DNA of 64,000 nt from Streptomyces sp. IMTB 2501 (GCF_001953885.1 NZ_MQUS01000004.1:186001-250000), one strand, 5' to 3'. Positions 34,011-43,274 are shown, counted from the stretch's first letter. Notes: generated by a model not told the origin, from the sequence alone. Numbers and translations are program-made.

Positions 34011-34158
34011 ACCCACCTCTGCCTCGCCGCCCGCTACCGACGCCTCCTCGAACACAACGGCGAACACAACGGCAAGACCCGCGCTACCCGCCGGCCTGGT
34101 CAGCCAGCTCAACCGCCTCGGCCACCAGGTCAGCCTCCCGCCCATGACAGCCACATGA
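34011..34158 (+). pseudogene. C-terminal remnant of an IS110-like transposase
   Basis: Two pieces in different frames resemble the end of IS110-type transposases: HLCLAARYRRLLEHNG, then after a frameshift near 34105 LVSQLNRLGHQVSLPPMTAT followed by TGA. A 12-bp unit (AACACAACGGCG) is partly duplicated between them. The remaining transposase is absent. The identification rests on short motifs and is tentative. Confidence 0.35.
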
Positions 34159-34725
34159 CCGCCGCGACCGTCTCCTCCACCAGCCCCTGCTTCGGTCACC
34201 CGGAAGGACAGGGCATCGCCCAGGGCATCCACCTGGTCACCTTCGCCGTCTGGTTCTGGCTGCTGGCAGCCGAGTTACGACACGTCGAGCCGCGACACAA
34301 CCGTCGACGCGCACCGTGTGCCGGCCCCGGCACCGCAGCGCCGTCCCACGTGCCGCACGACCGGAAAGGACAGAGGCGAGACCAACCCGCTTGACTCTCC
34401 GCTCCCCCTGCGAACGGCACGCCGAACGGCCCGCGTTGGCGGGGCGGCGGACCATGCGCGCGGCGCGCCCACGGCTTCCGAGAAGTTCGCAAGGCCTGGA
34501 ATCCACCGGTGATCGCCGCACTCCTCGGCCTCCACCAGCAGTCCGTCGCGCGCGGCGGCTCACCCCGATCCCGCTGTGCGTCCGGGAGCCGGCACCGGCC
34601 ACCCGGCTCATCCCCGAGGAAATTCGCCTCATGGTTCGATCACCGAGCAACAGTGCCGTACTCTCTGCTAGTCCTATCTCCTGCGTGACGGAGGGTCACG
34701 CCAAGTGGGGGGAAATCAGCCCAAA
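34159..34725. other. Gene-free stretch upstream of secreted protease
   Basis: About 570 bp with no convincing gene. A hydrophobic segment HLVTFAVWFWLLAAELRH near 34225-34280 and a possible scrap VIAALLGLHQQSVARGG near 34510 look like gene debris, with no start or full domain. The last 60 bp, less GC-rich (CAGTGCCGTACTCTCTGCTA), probably hold the protease promoter. Confidence 0.5.
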
Positions 34726-36873
34726 GTGAGCAGAACTGCCGGGCACCGCGCGAGTCGGCGCGGTGCCCTCCTCGTGGCCGCCGTCGGTGCGATCACCGCG
34801 CTGGCCGGAACCCTCGTCGTCTCGGTCGATACGGCAGGCGCCACGAACGCCCCTCCGGCGTACACGTCCGCGATACCGGACACAGCCCCGCCTCTCCCAG
34901 CCGCCGCGCCGCACTGGACAGCCCTGGCGGCCAAGCGGTTCTGGACCGCGCAGCGCATGGCAGAAGCAAAGCCGCTTCCGGACGCCAGACCGCGGACCGC
35001 GGGCAAGGCCGCGCACCCCACACTCCAGGGCCTCGTCAAGCCGCCCGGGACCGGTCGCCTGCACGCCCAGGACCTGCGCGAGGTCCCGATGGACGCCACG
35101 CCGACCGGCACCGCCGGCCCGACGGACATACCCACCGACACCTCGACCCCGGTTCCCTCCGCCACCGCTACGGACACCCCGACCGCCGCGCCGACAGACA
35201 CCTCGTCCGCCTCTCCGAGCACCTCCCCCAGCGCGTCGGACTCGGCGAGCCCCACCGCCTCGCCCAGCCCGTCCCCCACGAGCACGGGCGGGACAGGTCC
35301 CGTCAGCTCCTACTTCGGCGGGCTGCCGATGGTCGGCCGGATGTACATGCAGACCAGCAGCGGCTCCTACTTCTGCACCGCGAGCGTCATCAACAGCCCG
35401 CACCACAACATCGTGCTCACCGCCGGGCACTGCATGGACGGGCGGGCAGGCGGCGGCTCGCTCGCGTTCGTCCCCGAGTGGACCGCGGCCAATCCCCAGC
35501 CGTACGGCATCTTCCCCGTCGCCACCGACTCCGAAGGCCGCAGCCGGGTCTGGGTCGATCCCCGCTACTACGACAGCGGACACGTCCAGGGCGCCTCGTG
35601 GGACGTGGCGTTCGCCCAGGTCGGCGCGCGCAGCGACGGCAAGCAGGTGCAGGACGTGGTGGGCGGCAACAACCTGGCCACCGGCCGCGGCTACGCCTTC
35701 CCCAGCATTCGGCTGGTCGGCTACCCTGGCACCGCCACGCAGCCCCTGACCTGCAACAACAACACCACGCAGTACACCCCGACCGACGGCACCCCCGGCT
35801 CGTACCTCCAGATCGCCTGCAACGGCTTCGCATCCGGCACCAGCGGCAGCCCGTTCCTGGAGAACTTCGACCCGACCACCGGCACCGGCGACGTGGTCGG
35901 CAGCATCGGCGGCTGGGACACCGGCGGACCGACCGCCGACGTCTCCTACAGCTCCTCCTACGGCTCCGACGTCCAGAACCTGTACAAGGCGGCGGTCGCC
36001 GGCACCGCCCCCGCACGTCCCAACGTGCTGCCCGGCGCCTCCACACTCACCCATGCCACCCTCGTCACCTCAGGCTCCTTCACGCCCTCGCCTTCGCCCG
36101 ATCCGGACAAGAGCGACCTGATCGTGCGCTGGTCGGACGGCGAGCTGACGCTGTACCGGGGTGGTGGCAACGGACGGTTCGACAAGGAAATACAGCTCGT
36201 CGCGGCCAACACCACCTGGACGAAGGCCGTCTCCATCACGGCCGGCGACTTCACGGGCGCCGACACCTACGACCTGCTGGTGCGCTGGAGCGACGGCAGC
36301 CTCACCCTCTTCCCCGACGTCGACGCGCGCGGCCTGCACAGCCAGATCACACTCGTCAAGCCGGGCACGTTGTGGCAGCACGAGGTCGCCATGACCGCGG
36401 GCCGCTACACCACCGACGACCACTGGCCCGACGACCTGATCGTGCGCTGGTCCGACGGCGAGACCACTCTCTACAAGAACATCAACTCCACCGGCCTCCA
36501 CGCCGAGGTCCGACTCAACCCTGCCAACTCCACCTGGACGCACGCCACATCGTTCACGTCCGCCGACCTCACCGGGACCAACGAGTCGGACCTCGTGGTC
36601 CGCTGGTCCGACGGCGAACTGACCCTGTACCCGGACATCAACCAGTACGGCTTCCACGGAGAGGTGCGACTGCGCGCCCCGAGCACGCTGTGGACCCACG
36701 CCACGCTCACCACGGCGGGCAACTCCACCAGCACCGACAACCGGCCCAACGACTACCTCGTGCGCTGGTCCGACGGCCAACTGTCCATGTACCAGGACAG
36801 CGGCAACAGCCTCGGCACGGAAGCGGTACTCGCGACCGCGTCCGGCTCGTCGCTGCCGTACTACCGTCGCTGA
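34726..36873 (+). CDS. Secreted trypsin-like serine protease with C-terminal repeat domain
   Basis: A 715-residue exported protein. Signal peptide with hydrophobic core ALLVAAVGAITALAGTLVVS; a propeptide-like region; a Ser/Thr/Pro linker (about 125-190). Then comes a chymotrypsin-fold domain with H235 (TAGHCMD), D293 (SWDVAFAQV) and S375 (SGTSGSPF). The C-terminal 230 residues are five copies of a roughly 50-residue unit containing DLIVRWSDGELTLY, an FG-GAP/VCBS-like propeller type probably for carbohydrate or surface binding. GTG at 34726 is preferred: GGGGGGAA lies 11 bases upstream. A GTG at 34705 would add seven residues. Confidence 0.88.
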   Translation: MSRTAGHRASRRGALLVAAVGAITALAGTLVVSVDTAGATNAPPAYTSAIPDTAPPLPAAAPHWTALAAKRFWTAQRMAEAKPLPDARPRTAGKAAHPTLQGLVKPPGTGRLHAQDLREVPMDATPTGTAGPTDIPTDTSTPVPSATATDTPTAAPTDTSSASPSTSPSASDSASPTASPSPSPTSTGGTGPVSSYFGGLPMVGRMYMQTSSGSYFCTASVINSPHHNIVLTAGHCMDGRAGGGSLAFVPEWTAANPQPYGIFPVATDSEGRSRVWVDPRYYDSGHVQGASWDVAFAQVGARSDGKQVQDVVGGNNLATGRGYAFPSIRLVGYPGTATQPLTCNNNTTQYTPTDGTPGSYLQIACNGFASGTSGSPFLENFDPTTGTGDVVGSIGGWDTGGPTADVSYSSSYGSDVQNLYKAAVAGTAPARPNVLPGASTLTHATLVTSGSFTPSPSPDPDKSDLIVRWSDGELTLYRGGGNGRFDKEIQLVAANTTWTKAVSITAGDFTGADTYDLLVRWSDGSLTLFPDVDARGLHSQITLVKPGTLWQHEVAMTAGRYTTDDHWPDDLIVRWSDGETTLYKNINSTGLHAEVRLNPANSTWTHATSFTSADLTGTNESDLVVRWSDGELTLYPDINQYGFHGEVRLRAPSTLWTHATLTTAGNSTSTDNRPNDYLVRWSDGQLSMYQDSGNSLGTEAVLATASGSSLPYYRR

Positions 36874-36881
36874 CCACGAAC

Positions 36882-36905
36882 CCCCCTGGGCCTCGGCCCA
36901 GGGGG
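36882..36905 (+). terminator. Hairpin terminator after protease gene
   Basis: CCCCCTGGGCC-TC-GGCCCAGGGGG forms a perfect 11-bp stem with a 2-nt loop, 9 bp after the protease stop. There is no T-run, as common in Streptomyces. Its right arm merges into the cold-shock fragment that follows. Confidence 0.7.
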
Positions 36906-37042
36906 CGGCCCGGACGTCTTCGTCCACTACTCGAACATCGCCGCCCAGGGCTTCCGCGAGCTCCACGAGGGTCAAAAAGGTCGAGTTCGACATTACGCAA
37001 GGCCAGAAGGGCCCGCAGACGGAGAACATCCGCCCCCTGTAA
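36904..37042 (+). pseudogene. Cold-shock-domain protein fragment
   Basis: The sequence encodes GGPDVFVHYSNIAAQGFREL, then HEGQ, then after a one-base insertion in an A-run (CAAAAAGG) KVEFDITQGQKGPQTENIRP and L before TAA. This is the C-terminal two thirds of a CspA-type nucleic-acid-binding protein with the RNP2 motif DVFVHYS. The N-terminal KWFNxxKGFGFI half, start codon and ribosome site are absent. It abuts the protease terminator, so a deletion probably fused the two loci. Confidence 0.85.
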
Positions 37043-37055
37043 CACCGAACACAAA

Positions 37056-37094
37056 CGAGGCCCCGGCCGGGATACACCCACCTGCCGGGGCTCG
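37056..37094 (+). terminator. Hairpin after cold-shock fragment
   Basis: CGAG-G-CCCCGGC pairs with GCCGGGGCTCG, an 11-bp stem with one bulged G and a 16-nt loop, 14 bp after the fragment's TAA. It is likely the surviving terminator of the former cold-shock gene. Confidence 0.5.
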
Positions 37095-37165
37095 TCGGTC
37101 CCCGCCATGCCACACGCCCCGCGCGGCGCAGAGGACCACGCATGGCGGCAGTCCGAGGCATCCGG

Positions 37166-37474
37166 CTACTCGCTCGGATCCTCCGAAGCGTGCCGCGCCG
37201 CCTTCTTCACGGCCTGCTCCAGCACGTTCCGGTTCTCGCCGGACGCCCCCGCGTGCGCGGTGATGGTTGCCTGCGCTTCCTCGAACGCCTTGCGCCAGCG
37301 GTGCCACTGCGTGTCGTACTCCTCGCCGACCAGGATGCTGCTCGGGCCATCCATCGGCCGCCGCCGAGTTCGGCGGGCAGCATGCCGGGGCACCAGGTCG
37401 AGCTTCGCGAGCTGCTCCAAACCCTCGACGCACTCTTCCCGGGTGTCTGCCTGCACGGCGTACCGGATCGCCAT
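37166..37474 (-). CDS. Hypothetical soluble protein
   Basis: A 102-residue charged protein (AIRYAVQADTREECVEGLEQ, then YDTQWHRWRKAFEEAQATIT). Third codon positions are almost all G or C, which supports real coding. No family is recognised; the composition and helical look recall small phage- or plasmid-borne proteins. No ribosome site is visible before the ATG and no partner gene adjoins. It may be the rest of a longer gene damaged upstream. Confidence 0.45.
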   Translation of the reverse strand: MAIRYAVQADTREECVEGLEQLAKLDLVPRHAARRTRRRPMDGPSSILVGEEYDTQWHRWRKAFEEAQATITAHAGASGENRNVLEQAVKKAARHASEDPSE

Positions 37475-38202
37475 GAGCCCAGTGGGTGTTGACGGGCCGT
37501 TCGATCAACGTGCCGTGGTGGTGCGCGCTGCCGAAGGGCGAGTCGACGGTGCAGATCGAGGTGACCCCGGACACCGGCTCGCCCTGCGCATCACGCCTCG
37601 TTCGTGTCACATATCCCCCACCTCTCCTTCACGTCAGTCCCACAACGGATACATTCACGCGGCACCGAAGGAAGCGCGGCATCGGCAAGATCATGGGCAT
37701 CTGGTTCCTCAGTGCCATCGGAGAAGCCACCGGCGCCGGCAAGTCCACAAACGCGAGCGCCTCGACCGTCCCCAGCCCGACGAAGACCAGCGCCACGCCC
37801 ACCCAGGCCCCCAAGACCACAGCACCGGCCAGGCCCATGCCCCCGGCCCAGCCCGTCGCGCCGCCTCGCAGTCGCGTCCACGACCTACTGGCGGACGCTC
37901 TTGTGGTTCAAGGGGCTCCTGTTCGCCAGCCTTGCCTGTGATCACGCCAAGCTCCGTGATCAGGTTGATGCCTACTGGCGGGTAGCAGCAGGCTGACCCA
38001 GCGGTCACCCCCGTAGATGTCAGAATCACAGCACTCGTGAACCTGATTACCCATCAGTAAGGTCAGCATTGGGTCAGCACTGATACGCCCGAACCTGGTT
38101 CCAGGTGACTACACGCGCACATACACTGACACCCCATGAGAAGCGGGGTGACGTGCGAGAACGCGGCGGTTGAGCTGATCCGCCAGAGTGAGGAGCGACC
38201 CC
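37475..38202. other. Degraded stretch before plsC, with one gene scrap
   Basis: About 730 bp without a secure gene. A plus-strand frame ending at 37996 encodes RTLLWFKGLLFASLACDHAK, then LRDQVDAYWRVAAG, which reads like a true protein C-terminus (I recall similar ends in small Streptomyces proteins). Upstream of about 37880 it loses coding sense; another frame there encodes a Thr/Pro-rich stretch. From 38000 to 38190 nothing is seen except a low-GC patch (ATTACCCATCAGTAAGGTCA) that may carry the plsC promoter. Confidence 0.45.
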
Positions 38203-38928
38203 TTGTTCTATTACCTGCTCAAGTACGTACTGATGGGCCCCCTGCTGAGACTGGTCTTCCGGCCCCGGATCGAGGGGCTGGAGAACGTGCCGGCCTCCGG
38301 GCCCGCGATCGTCGCCGGGAACCATCTGTCGTTCTCCGATCATTTCCTGATGCCGGCGATGCTCAAGCGCCGGATCACGTTCCTCGCGAAGGCCGAGTAC
38401 TTCACCGGCCCGGGGCTCAGGGGCCGGCTCACCGCGTTCTTCTTCCGTAGCGCCGGGCAGATCCCGGTGGACCGCTCGGGCAAGGAGGCCGGGCAGGCCG
38501 CGATCCGCGAGGGCCTCAAGGTACTGAGCAGGGACGAGTTGCTCGGCATCTATCCCGAGGGCACCCGTTCGCACGACGGCCGGCTCTACAAGGGCAAGGT
38601 CGGCGTCGCCGTGATGGCACTGAGGGCCGGGGTGCCCGTCGTACCGTGCGCGATGATCGGCACCTTCGAGGCACAGCCGCCCGGGAAGGTCGTTCCGAAC
38701 ATCCACCCCGTCACCATCCGCTTCGGCAAGGCCCTCGACTTCTCCCGCTATGCGGGCTTGGAGCACGAGAAGGCGATCCTGCGGGCCGTCACCGACGAGA
38801 TCATGTACGCGATCCTGACGCTGTCCGAGCAGGAGTACGTCGACGAGTACGCGGCCGTCGTCAAGGAGCGGCAGGCCGCCGAGAAGGGTGCGAAGGAACG
38901 CAGGTTCCCGCGGGCGCCGCTCGGCTGA
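38203..38928 (+). CDS. plsC: 1-acyl-sn-glycerol-3-phosphate acyltransferase
   Basis: A 241-residue membrane-associated acyltransferase making phosphatidate. Motif I NHLSFSDH (HX4D) lies near residue 45, GQIPVDRSG near 85, and motif III YPEGTRS near 110, followed by VPVVPCAMIG. I choose the TTG at 38203 since AGGAG lies 7 bases upstream and gives a start MFYYLLKYVL like relatives; the in-frame GTG at 38188 lacks a ribosome site. It marks the return to conserved chromosome after the accessory island. Confidence 0.9.
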   Translation: MFYYLLKYVLMGPLLRLVFRPRIEGLENVPASGPAIVAGNHLSFSDHFLMPAMLKRRITFLAKAEYFTGPGLRGRLTAFFFRSAGQIPVDRSGKEAGQAAIREGLKVLSRDELLGIYPEGTRSHDGRLYKGKVGVAVMALRAGVPVVPCAMIGTFEAQPPGKVVPNIHPVTIRFGKALDFSRYAGLEHEKAILRAVTDEIMYAILTLSEQEYVDEYAAVVKERQAAEKGAKERRFPRAPLG

Positions 38929-38989
38929 CCGCCTCTGCCGACGGCAGAAGGTGCGTGGTCCCGACGGTCCGCTCCCCTAGGCTCGCCGT

Positions 38990-40015
38990 ATGAAGAGGGC
39001 TGTGGTGATCGGGGCCGGCGGACAGATCGGCCGGCCGACCGTGGAGGCGCTGGCGCGGGACGGCTGGGAGGTGACGGCCGCCTCGCGGGGCGGCGGCCGG
39101 GACGAGGCGTGGGACGACGCGGTACGGACGGTCCGGCTGGACCGCTCCGACGACGCGGCCCTGTCAGCGCTGGTCGGCGACGACTGCGACCTGCTGGTCG
39201 ACATGGTCGCCTACGACGCCGTACACGCCCGGCAGTTGACGTCCCTGGCGGGCCGGATCGGCTCGGCGGTGGTGATCTCCAGCGTGTCCGTGTACGACGA
39301 CGGCTCGGGCCGGAACTTCGACACACTGCGCGAACCGGGCGGCTTTCCCACCTACCCGGTGCCGATCCCCGAGACGCATCCGACCGTTCCTCCGGGCGCG
39401 ACGTCGTACAGCACCCGGAAGGTGGCTCTGGAGCGTGGACTCCTCGCGGCCGCCGGCACGTTGCCGGTCACGGTGCTGCGGCCGGGCGCGGTGCACGGGC
39501 CGTACAGCCCGCTCCCCCGGGAGCTGTACTTCGTGAAGCGGAATCTGGACGGCAGGCGCGGGCGAGCGCTGTCGTTCCGGGGCGAGAGCCGGTTCCATCC
39601 GGCGAGCGCCCGGAACATCGCCGAGCTGGTCCGGTCGGCGGCGGCCCGCCCCGGTACCCGGGTGCTCAACGCCTGTGACGGGGAGGCGCCGACGGTCGCC
39701 GAGATCGGCGCGGCGATCGACGCGGTGATGGGTGTGCAGACGGAGACGACTCTCCTCGACGGACCGCCCGAGGGCTCCGTCGGCCGGACTCCGTGGTCGA
39801 CACCGCTGCCGATCGTCGCCGACATGTCCGCCGCGGAGCGGGAGTTGGGCTACCGGCCGGTGGTGTCGTACGCCGAGAGCCTGCCGGAGACCGTCGCGTG
39901 GCTGACCGATGTCCTGGCCGCCGGGCGGGACTGGCGGGAGTGCTTCCCGTACCTCGCCCAGGTGTATCCGGACCTGTTCGACTACGCGGCCGAGGACGCC
40001 TGGTACGCGGCATGA
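38990..40015 (+). CDS. NAD-dependent epimerase/dehydratase family protein (SDR)
   Basis: A 341-residue extended short-chain dehydrogenase. The nucleotide loop is VVIGAGGQIGRPTVEALARD at the N-terminus. The catalytic Tyr/Lys pair lies in TSYSTRKVALER near 140 (YSTRK, in place of YxxxK). VTVLRPGAVHGPYSP follows, then the usual substrate domain. The product is unknown; no sugar-nucleotide genes flank it. It converges with the tripeptidyl aminopeptidase gene, with a strong hairpin between. Confidence 0.85.
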   Translation: MKRAVVIGAGGQIGRPTVEALARDGWEVTAASRGGGRDEAWDDAVRTVRLDRSDDAALSALVGDDCDLLVDMVAYDAVHARQLTSLAGRIGSAVVISSVSVYDDGSGRNFDTLREPGGFPTYPVPIPETHPTVPPGATSYSTRKVALERGLLAAAGTLPVTVLRPGAVHGPYSPLPRELYFVKRNLDGRRGRALSFRGESRFHPASARNIAELVRSAAARPGTRVLNACDGEAPTVAEIGAAIDAVMGVQTETTLLDGPPEGSVGRTPWSTPLPIVADMSAAERELGYRPVVSYAESLPETVAWLTDVLAAGRDWRECFPYLAQVYPDLFDYAAEDAWYAA

Positions 40016-40017
40016 GC

Positions 40018-40048
40018 GAGGGGCGGCCGGAGAGTCCGGCCGCCCCTC
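40018..40048. terminator. Bidirectional terminator between SDR and tap genes
   Basis: GAGGGGCGGCCGGA-GAG-TCCGGCCGCCCCTC is a perfect 14-bp stem with a 3-nt loop in the convergent gap, only 3 bp after the SDR stop. It is well placed to end transcription from both sides. Confidence 0.8.
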
Positions 40049-40066
40049 GTCACCGTACGGGAGTGA

Positions 40067-41668
40067 TTACGGCTTGGGCGTGGCGTGCGGGCCGCAGGTC
40101 ACGTCCGCACCGTCCAGCTTGCCGTCGATCAGATAGGCGTCGACGCGCTGGTTGATGCAGGGGTTGACCAGGCCGGTCACCCCATGGGAGCCCGCGTCCT
40201 TCTCGGTGATCAGACGGGAGCCCTCGAAACGCTTGTGCAGTTCGACGGCGCCCTCGTACGGGGTGGCGGCGTCCCGGGTGGACTGCACGATCAGTACCTG
40301 CGGCAGGCCCTTGCCGGTCCCCACCTCGACCGGGGTCCGCTGCTTGACGGGCCAGGTGGCGCAGGGCAGGTTCATCCAGGCGTTCGCCCAGGTCATGAAC
40401 GGGTAGTCCCGGTTGAGCCGGGTGTTGTCCCGGTTCCACCTCTGCCAGCTGGTGGGCCACTTGGCGTCGGTGCACTCGACGGCCGTGTAGACGGCGTTGC
40501 CGTTCTCGGCGCTGATGTTGCCGGCCGTGTTCGACAGGTTGGGGCCGGCGGCGTCGACGAGCGCCTTGGTGTCACCGGCGAAGTACTTGCTGAACACCGT
40601 GGCGACCGGCACCCACGACGAGTCGTAGTACGGAGCGCTCTGGAAGAAGGAGATCAGCTCGGCCGGGCCGACGACCCCGCCGATCGGGCTCTTCTTGGCG
40701 GTGGCGCGCAGTTCGAGCCACTTGGCCTGGACTGCGGCGCGGGTGGTGCCGAGGTGGAAGGCGGCGTCGTTCGCGGCGACCCAGTCCTCCCAGTCCTTCC
40801 AGCGGCCCTCGAAGGCGATGTCCTGGTTCAGGTTGGCCTGGTACCAGATGTTCTCGCGGGCGGGGTTGACCACGCTGTCGACGATCATGCGCCGCAGATG
40901 GCCCGGGAACAGGGTGCCGTAGACGGCACCGAGGTAGGTGCCGTAGGAGACGCCCAGGTAGTTGAGCTTCTTCTCGCCCAGGGCCGCGCGGATGACGTCC
41001 AGGTCACGGGCGGTGTTCGGCGTGGTCATCTGCTGGAGCATCGCGTGGCCGGTGCGCTCCAGGCAGCCGTCCGCGTACTGACGGGCCAGCTTGCGCTGAG
41101 CGGTCTTGTCCGCCTCGGTGTCCGGCACCGGGTCCATCTTCGGCGCCTTGACGAACTCCTGCGGGTCCTCGCAGGAGATGGGCGCGGAGTGGCCGACGCC
41201 GCGCGGGTCGAAGCCGACGAAGTCGTAGGCCTTGGCGACATTGGCCCACACGGGGTTCTTGGTGGTGACCCGGCGCGGGAACTTCAGGCCCGAGCCGCCG
41301 GGGCCGCCCGGGTTGTAGACGAGCGCGCCCTGGCGCTCCTGCGGGGTGCCCGTGTTGCCGATGCGGTCGACGGCGAGCTTGATCTGCTTGCCGTACGGGT
41401 GGGCGTAGTCGACGGGCACGCTGACCCAGCCGCACTGGATGGGCTTCTCCAGCCCCCAGTCGGCGGGGCAGTCCTGCCAGTCGATGCCGGCCTTGGCGGC
41501 GCGGGCGGCGGCGATCGCGGCGCCCTTGGCCTCCCGGTCCGGGCCGGGCCGGGCGGCGGCGGCGCTGGCCGCGGGTGCCGAGACGGCGCCGGCGATCAGG
41601 GTGGCGGTGACGAGCGCTCCGGCCGAACCGAGCGCCAGCAGGCGGCTCTTCGGTCTGTTGTCCCTCAA
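40067..41668 (-). CDS. tap: Secreted tripeptidyl aminopeptidase (alpha/beta hydrolase)
   Basis: A 533-residue exported serine peptidase releasing N-terminal tripeptides. A signal peptide (ALGSAGALVTATLIAGAVSA, then AxA sites) is followed by the alpha/beta-hydrolase oxyanion segment NPGGPGGSG near 118, DFVGFDPRGVGHS, and the nucleophile elbow LGVSYGTYLG with serine near 235. The C-terminal TAP-like domain has QSTRDAATPY and DAGSHGV with the acid and histidine. Start TTG with GGGGGAAG upstream. In S. lividans Tap is a major secreted peptidase, and its usual neighbour in S. coelicolor is the urease operon, as here. Confidence 0.93.
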   Translation of the reverse strand: MRDNRPKSRLLALGSAGALVTATLIAGAVSAPAASAAAARPGPDREAKGAAIAAARAAKAGIDWQDCPADWGLEKPIQCGWVSVPVDYAHPYGKQIKLAVDRIGNTGTPQERQGALVYNPGGPGGSGLKFPRRVTTKNPVWANVAKAYDFVGFDPRGVGHSAPISCEDPQEFVKAPKMDPVPDTEADKTAQRKLARQYADGCLERTGHAMLQQMTTPNTARDLDVIRAALGEKKLNYLGVSYGTYLGAVYGTLFPGHLRRMIVDSVVNPARENIWYQANLNQDIAFEGRWKDWEDWVAANDAAFHLGTTRAAVQAKWLELRATAKKSPIGGVVGPAELISFFQSAPYYDSSWVPVATVFSKYFAGDTKALVDAAGPNLSNTAGNISAENGNAVYTAVECTDAKWPTSWQRWNRDNTRLNRDYPFMTWANAWMNLPCATWPVKQRTPVEVGTGKGLPQVLIVQSTRDAATPYEGAVELHKRFEGSRLITEKDAGSHGVTGLVNPCINQRVDAYLIDGKLDGADVTCGPHATPKP

Positions 41669-41841
41669 GTGGGCTTCCCCCTACATCAGGATCGCTGCGA
41701 GTGGTCAGCGAGGATCCTCGCGACTGTGAGCCACCTGAGAACAGGGGTAGCCACCCATCTTTACCAATCCGATAACCGGACGATCATGTCCTGTCGAGCC
41801 AGAGGTCAAGTGGGGCCGCGACAGGGCGCGGGCGGCTCGCC

Positions 41842-42600
41842 TCAGCGGAGCATGGCCAGCGCCTCGTCCAGGAGCCGCCGTAGTCGCAGTGCGTCGGGGG
41901 CCACCGCGCTGACCAGGGCGGCTGGGCCGGCCAGTGGTATCAGGGCGGCGCACTCCCCCAGGGCCTCAGCCTGGACCGGCTGTTCCGCGAACTCCGGGCG
42001 GACGACGACGAGTTGGCCCACCGCGCGGTGACCGGCCAGGACCGCCGGGCCGTCCCAGCCGCCTGGTGCGCCCGGGCCGCAGGACAGTTCCTGGTCCAGC
42101 ACCGCCCGGCCGGCGACCCGTACGGTCAGCCGGCTGGTGAGCCGACCGGGGTCCTCGCCCGCCCGCCCGAGCACCTGCTCCTCGCGCAGCACGAGCCGGG
42201 CTCCGGCGGCGAGTTCGGCCCGCGTGGTGACGTACAGGTCGCTGCCGCGGGCCGAGATCAACTGCTCGGGCAGCCAGTGCAGTTCGGCACCGTCGGCCAC
42301 GTCGAGCCGTACGTCGTAGCGGGCCTCTCCCTTGGCCTGGCCCGGCAGGGCGAGGGTGGCGGCGGCCGAGCCGATGTGCAGCCGGGCGCCCTCCGCCGCG
42401 CTCGCGGTGAGCGAGAAGCGGTCGCCGCCGAGCGGGCCGCTCATCGCGCCGACCAGCATGACCTTCGCCTCGCGGCCGTCGGAGCGGGTGCGGCGCAGGG
42501 CCAGCGGGCCGTCGCCGTCCAGCACGGGCAGCACGGTGCCGCCGTGCCCATCGGCACGGGCGACGATCCGGGCGTCCGCCCGGACCCCGGTGGCGCTCAC
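41842..42600 (-). CDS. ureD: Urease accessory protein UreD
   Basis: A 252-residue chaperone that binds apo-urease and recruits UreF/UreG for nickel loading. The core [20 protein letters not shown] and [16 protein letters not shown] strands match UreD. I choose GTG at 42600, which overlaps the ureG stop by four bases (GTGA); GTG at 42609 would give a longer overlap. Last gene of the operon. Confidence 0.9.
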   Translation of the reverse strand: MSATGVRADARIVARADGHGGTVLPVLDGDGPLALRRTRSDGREAKVMLVGAMSGPLGGDRFSLTASAAEGARLHIGSAAATLALPGQAKGEARYDVRLDVADGAELHWLPEQLISARGSDLYVTTRAELAAGARLVLREEQVLGRAGEDPGRLTSRLTVRVAGRAVLDQELSCGPGAPGGWDGPAVLAGHRAVGQLVVVRPEFAEQPVQAEALGECAALIPLAGPAALVSAVAPDALRLRRLLDEALAMLR

Positions 42601-43274
42601 GCCGTCCACGCGGCGAGCCGCCCGCGCACCCAGGAGGCCACGTCGGCGACACCGGTGCCGCCGCGCAACGACTGGAAGACCACGGGGAGTTCGGCCCGCT
42701 GGGCCTTGGCGTCGGCGGCCATCCGGGCGAGGTCGGAGCCGACGTACGGCGCGAGGTCGGTCTTGTTGACGACGAGCAGGTCGGCCGTGGTGACGCCGGG
42801 CCCGCCCTTGCGCGGGATGTCGTCGCCGCCGGCCACGTCGATCACGAAGATCTGCGCGTCCACGAGCCCCTTGGAGAAGGTCGCGGTGAGGTTGTCGCCG
42901 CCGGACTCGACGAGGATCAGATCCAGCGGGCCGACCGCGTCCTCCAGGTCCTCCACGGCTTCGAGGTTGGCGGAGATGTCGTCGCGGATCGCGGTGTGCG
43001 GACAGGCGCCCGTCTCCACGGCGGTGATCCGCTCGGGCGGCAGCACGGCCTCCTGGAGCAGGAACTCGGCGTCCTCACGGGTGTAGATGTCGTTGGTGAC
43101 GACCGCGAGCGACAGTTCGTCGCGCAGGGCCCGGCAGAGCGCGGCTACGGTCGCGGTCTTCCCGGACCCGACAGGCCCGCCGAGCCCGATGCGCAGGGCG
43201 CGGCGGGTTCCGTCGGGGCGGCGCGCGTCGGCGCTGACGGCGGCGGGGCCGGGGTGGGTGTGGTCGAGGTGCAT
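42597..43274 (-). CDS. ureG: Urease accessory GTPase UreG
   Basis: A 225-residue SIMIBI GTPase delivering nickel to urease. P-loop [14 protein letters not shown] near residue 30, the metal-binding [12 protein letters not shown] (Cys-Pro-His) near 88, and the specificity motif [12 protein letters not shown] near 165 are all present. A short His-containing N-terminus (MHLDHTHPG) may bind nickel, useful because no ureE gene exists in the operon. It is separated from ureF by a 175-bp repeat-rich gap. Confidence 0.94.
   Translation of the reverse strand: MHLDHTHPGPAAVSADARRPDGTRRALRIGLGGPVGSGKTATVAALCRALRDELSLAVVTNDIYTREDAEFLLQEAVLPPERITAVETGACPHTAIRDDISANLEAVEDLEDAVGPLDLILVESGGDNLTATFSKGLVDAQIFVIDVAGGDDIPRKGGPGVTTADLLVVNKTDLAPYVGSDLARMAADAKAQRAELPVVFQSLRGGTGVADVASWVRGRLAAWTA

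Noticed and set aside
34002..34394. Overlapping frames on both strands with a hydrophobic segment (HLVTFAVWFWLLAAELRH)
   Set aside because: No start with ribosome site, no known domain and poor codon pattern; treated as debris within the island.
37604..37941. Thr/Pro-rich plus-strand frame (MGIWFLSAIGEATGAGKSTN...)
   Set aside because: No ribosome site; the opposite strand gives an equally plausible hydrophobic frame, so neither could be supported as a gene.
30940..38202. Interpretation of the island as a defence system
   Set aside because: The WD40 protein and membrane protein are of types seen in conflict systems, but no nuclease, TIR, STAND NTPase, methylase or helicase is present; the evidence supports only a decaying IS-rich region.
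42601..42609. GTG at 42609 as ureD start
   Set aside because: The GTG at 42600 forms a GTGA overlap with the ureG stop, the usual coupling geometry; the earlier GTG has no added support.
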